Shown here: one piece after another, positions 7,584-9,198 of the stretch | Layout: the number at the start of each line of letters is the position of its first letter | Numbering within the stretch: position 1 is the stretch's first letter | NCBI GenBank assembly: GCA_949296785.1 | Contig: CASFRQ010000187.1 | Span: 1 to 9,198 of the forward strand | Direction: 5' to 3' | Source of the DNA: an uncultured Alphaproteobacteria bacterium | GTDB taxonomy: Bacteria > Pseudomonadota > Alphaproteobacteria > CASFRQ01 > SAAU01 | Length of the DNA stretch: 9,198 nt | Notes under the pieces: generated by a model | The model's database searches: none | Seen by the model: the letters and a program-made list of their open reading frames with translations, nothing else | Told to the model about the DNA's origin: nothing | Position numbers and translations under genes: made by a program

Positions 7584-7634
7584 CTTATAAAGCTTCTTTT
7601 GATGAATTGCAAGCGTTTTTTTACTTTTTTTCAA
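7584..7634 (-). promoter_or_regulatory. Predicted sigma-70-type promoter of the rimP-nusA-infB operon
   Basis: Reading down the minus strand, A-tracts at 7634-7613 (runs of seven A, resembling an UP element) precede a -35 TTGCAA at 7612-7607. A 17-bp spacer follows, then the -10 TATAAG at 7589-7584. The -35 matches 4 of 6 consensus bases and the -10 matches 5 of 6, at the ideal spacing. Transcription would start near 7577, giving a leader of about 130 nt to the rimP GTG. This is pattern recognition only; no start site is mapped. Confidence 0.65.
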
Positions 7635-7787
7635 CATTCCTTTATCCGCAGTCTTTTTTCCCTTTATTCGGCTGAAGGTGGGACGGTCGTCAGTCCGCGC
7701 CGCGCAACCATCATCTCGCGTTTATCCGACCCTTCCTGGCAAACATGGAAAGTTCTTTGTGAACGGCTTCACTTTGAGAAGGCCCCG
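7635..7787. other. Intergenic block between the transglutaminase-like gene and the rimP promoter
   Basis: No gene recognised. The stretch at about 7675-7787 is GC-richer than the AT-rich DNA on its rimP side. It is open without stops on both strands for some 30 codons or more (minus-strand frame ending at a TAA near 7668; plus-strand frame crossing into the end of the next gene). Small inverted repeats are present, such as GTGAA/TTCAC around 7757-7770. None has a U-run, so I see no clear terminator for the upstream gene. It could be a small RNA, a dispersed intergenic repeat or gene debris; the sequence alone does not decide. Confidence 0.35.
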
Positions 7788-9198
7788 TTATCGGACATAA
7801 TTTCCTATGAGCTTTTCCAATGCGGGATTGTATGTTTTATGATGGTTATCTATATAACCGACATAACCGCCGACATTCTTAACCTTTTCTTCCACACGTT
7901 TTTGAGACAATAATTTATCCGCGACATCCTGTTTCCACTGCGGTTGAAATAAATCCATTTCGGAATAAATTCTGGATATATTCATATAATTCAGTTTCCC
8001 GTCAGAATCCATTTCTGCCAACAAATACTCGTGAACTTCTGCATACTTCGGATTTTTCAGCCTGACTAAAGCGAATTTACTTCCATCATTGCGGGCAAAC
8101 AGAGTTCCTTTCCTGCCATTTTCTCCCCGATTGTCCAATTCTTGCAGGAATTCCTCTTTTTTTATTTCCACTAAATTTTGTTGACGGTTTCTGATAGTTT
8201 GTATCTCATCCCATACTTTATTTGCTGGCAGAGTCATCAAGTCTTCTTTAGAAAAAAACTTTATTACCTCTTTATTGTAATCAATTTTTCCTTCTTTGTC
8301 ACAGTACCCCGTAAGATATTCAAAATATCCCGGTTTTACAGACTTTACGGCAGCAATCCCTAATCTTTCACCATTAGACAACTGCAACATTCTGGAAGTC
8401 TGGATTCCACCTCTTTCGTTTATAAGATTTAAAACTTTCTCTTTCTTTTGAACCGGACGTATCTGCTCTCGGCATTTTTTGAGTTGTTCCGGCGTCAGAA
8501 AAGAAATTTTATCGCATTCGGGATATTCCCGCCTGTCAGCCCGATGGTCAGGGTCTTTGTAAAAATCCTTATCAGTCCCGAAATGGGTCAGTGTTTTGCC
8601 GGAAGCATCAAATGTCAAATCCACCGCGTAAATCTTATCATCAACCAGAATATGGTTCCAACTGTGATGATGAGGCTTGTTTACATATTGACACTTCAAT
8701 CCGGCGTGATTCATCGCTGCTTTATAAATTTGCGCAAAACCGGAACAGACACACTCACGATTAACAATCCCCAGCAGATTCCTGCGAGAATCAGTATAGA
8801 CATCATTTACACGAGCCAACGCCGTACTTCCATTATAGACAACATTCTCGGCAATGGTCTGATAAATAAACAGAGCCTTTGTCAAATCCGGCCATTTCGG
8901 ATCCATTTTTGATTCTATTTTTTCAAATTCTTTCAGTATGGAAGAAACCTGATCCGGCCGATAGATTGTTCTGTCCTCCGTATATTCCGCCATTCTTGGA
9001 AGATGATCCTCATTCAATCCGTTTCTGACGCGGATTTCTATATTTTCGGCGTGATTCCCAAGCTTGTCTTTTACAGACAGGCGATCAAAAATTTCAGAAG
9101 ACGGCATTCCGGCCATGGATAAAAAATCCAAACGCAGAACTATTCCCTTTTTTCTGTATTCCTCACTCAAAGCAAGTAATTCATCCGCTTTTTTTGCC
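7788..9198 (-). CDS. Transglutaminase-like (Cys-His-Asp) domain protein, 5' end outside window
   Basis: The frame is open from the window edge to a TAA at 7788-7790, giving 469 visible codons. The in-frame TTG at 9170 is not needed as a start because the frame continues upstream ('AKKADELLALSEE'), so the true N-terminus is missing. Counting from the Leu encoded at 9170, a transglutaminase/papain-like core lies at about 92-205. 'RECVCSGFAQIYKAA' carries the likely catalytic Cys142, 'HHHSWNHI' His169, and 'KIYAVDLTFD' Asp184. The preceding 'LTKALFIYQTIAENVVY' matches the helix usual before such cores. Residues 242-330 and 337-425 are two related modules (listed separately), then a short tail. 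Substrate and reaction (cross-linking, deamidation or proteolysis) are unknown. No signal peptide can be judged. It reads AT-richer than the operon downstream, hinting at an accessory gene. Confidence 0.85.
   Translation of the reverse strand, partial: AKKADELLALSEEYRKKGIVLRLDFLSMAGMPSSEIFDRLSVKDKLGNHAENIEIRVRNGLNEDHLPRMAEYTEDRTIYRPDQVSSILKEFEKIESKMDPKWPDLTKALFIYQTIAENVVYNGSTALARVNDVYTDSRRNLLGIVNRECVCSGFAQIYKAAMNHAGLKCQYVNKPHHHSWNHILVDDKIYAVDLTFDASGKTLTHFGTDKDFYKDPDHRADRREYPECDKISFLTPEQLKKCREQIRPVQKKEKVLNLINERGGIQTSRMLQLSNGERLGIAAVKSVKPGYFEYLTGYCDKEGKIDYNKEVIKFFSKEDLMTLPANKVWDEIQTIRNRQQNLVEIKKEEFLQELDNRGENGRKGTLFARNDGSKFALVRLKNPKYAEVHEYLLAEMDSDGKLNYMNISRIYSEMDLFQPQWKQDVADKLLSQKRVEEKVKNVGGYVGYIDNHHKTYNPALEKLIGNYVR
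7896..8447 (-). repeat. Two tandem copies of a ~90-residue module in the transglutaminase-like protein
   Basis: The C-terminal part holds copy A (8447-8181) and copy B (8162-7896). Aligned by eye they share KKE..L..L..RG, then a G about 14 residues later (SNGERLGIA against NDGSKFALV). EYL, D..GK..Y ('DKEGKIDY' against 'DSDGKLNY') and a final FS..DL or YS..DL also match. The register is a steady 95-97 residues. The copies are diverged, so the duplication is old or the module is a common building block. I do not recognise it as a named domain. Confidence 0.7.

Noticed and set aside
7599..7913. Plus-strand frame of 104 codons
   Set aside because: It overlaps the rimP promoter and runs antisense into the end of the transglutaminase-like gene; no recognisable protein features.

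Overview
The window looks like a chromosomal segment of an alphaproteobacterium, probably an uncultured and possibly host-associated one. The reasons are the gene order rimP-nusA-ylxR-infB-rbfA-truB, a YlxR protein fused to an L7Ae-like domain, the alphaproteobacterial style of the IF2 N-terminus (a K/R-rich 'LTLSGKLELKK' start and a 'KSKLVQVEV' block), and moderate base composition. Genus cannot be read from this sequence. Every credible gene lies on the minus strand, so the biological order runs from position 9198 down to 1.

Upstream (9198 to 7788) is a 5'-truncated gene for a protein with a transglutaminase/cysteine-protease-like core and two tandem copies of an unrecognised C-terminal module of about 90 residues. 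It looks AT-richer than the housekeeping genes and has no obvious functional link to them. The spacer from 7787 to 7445 holds a GC-richer block of unknown nature, then a convincing promoter (TTGCAA, 17 bp, TATAAG, with A-tracts upstream). A short leader follows, with an intrinsic-terminator-like hairpin placed between the promoter and rimP.

The rest is the classic transcription/translation operon. RimP matures the 30S subunit. NusA controls pausing, termination and antitermination. YlxR binds RNA. IF2 is the GTPase that brings initiator tRNA to the ribosome. RbfA is a 30S cold-shock maturation factor. TruB makes pseudouridine 55 in tRNA and is cut by the window start. Spacing is tight from ylxR to infB (3 nt), moderate at rimP-nusA (64 nt) and loose at infB-rbfA (173 nt). 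At rbfA-truB it is unusually wide (452 nt).

The points most worth checking are the attenuator-like leader ahead of the nusA operon, the duplicated module in the transglutaminase-like protein, and the unexplained rbfA-truB gap. I see no clear sign of a wholly new system, mobile element, CRISPR array or RNA gene.
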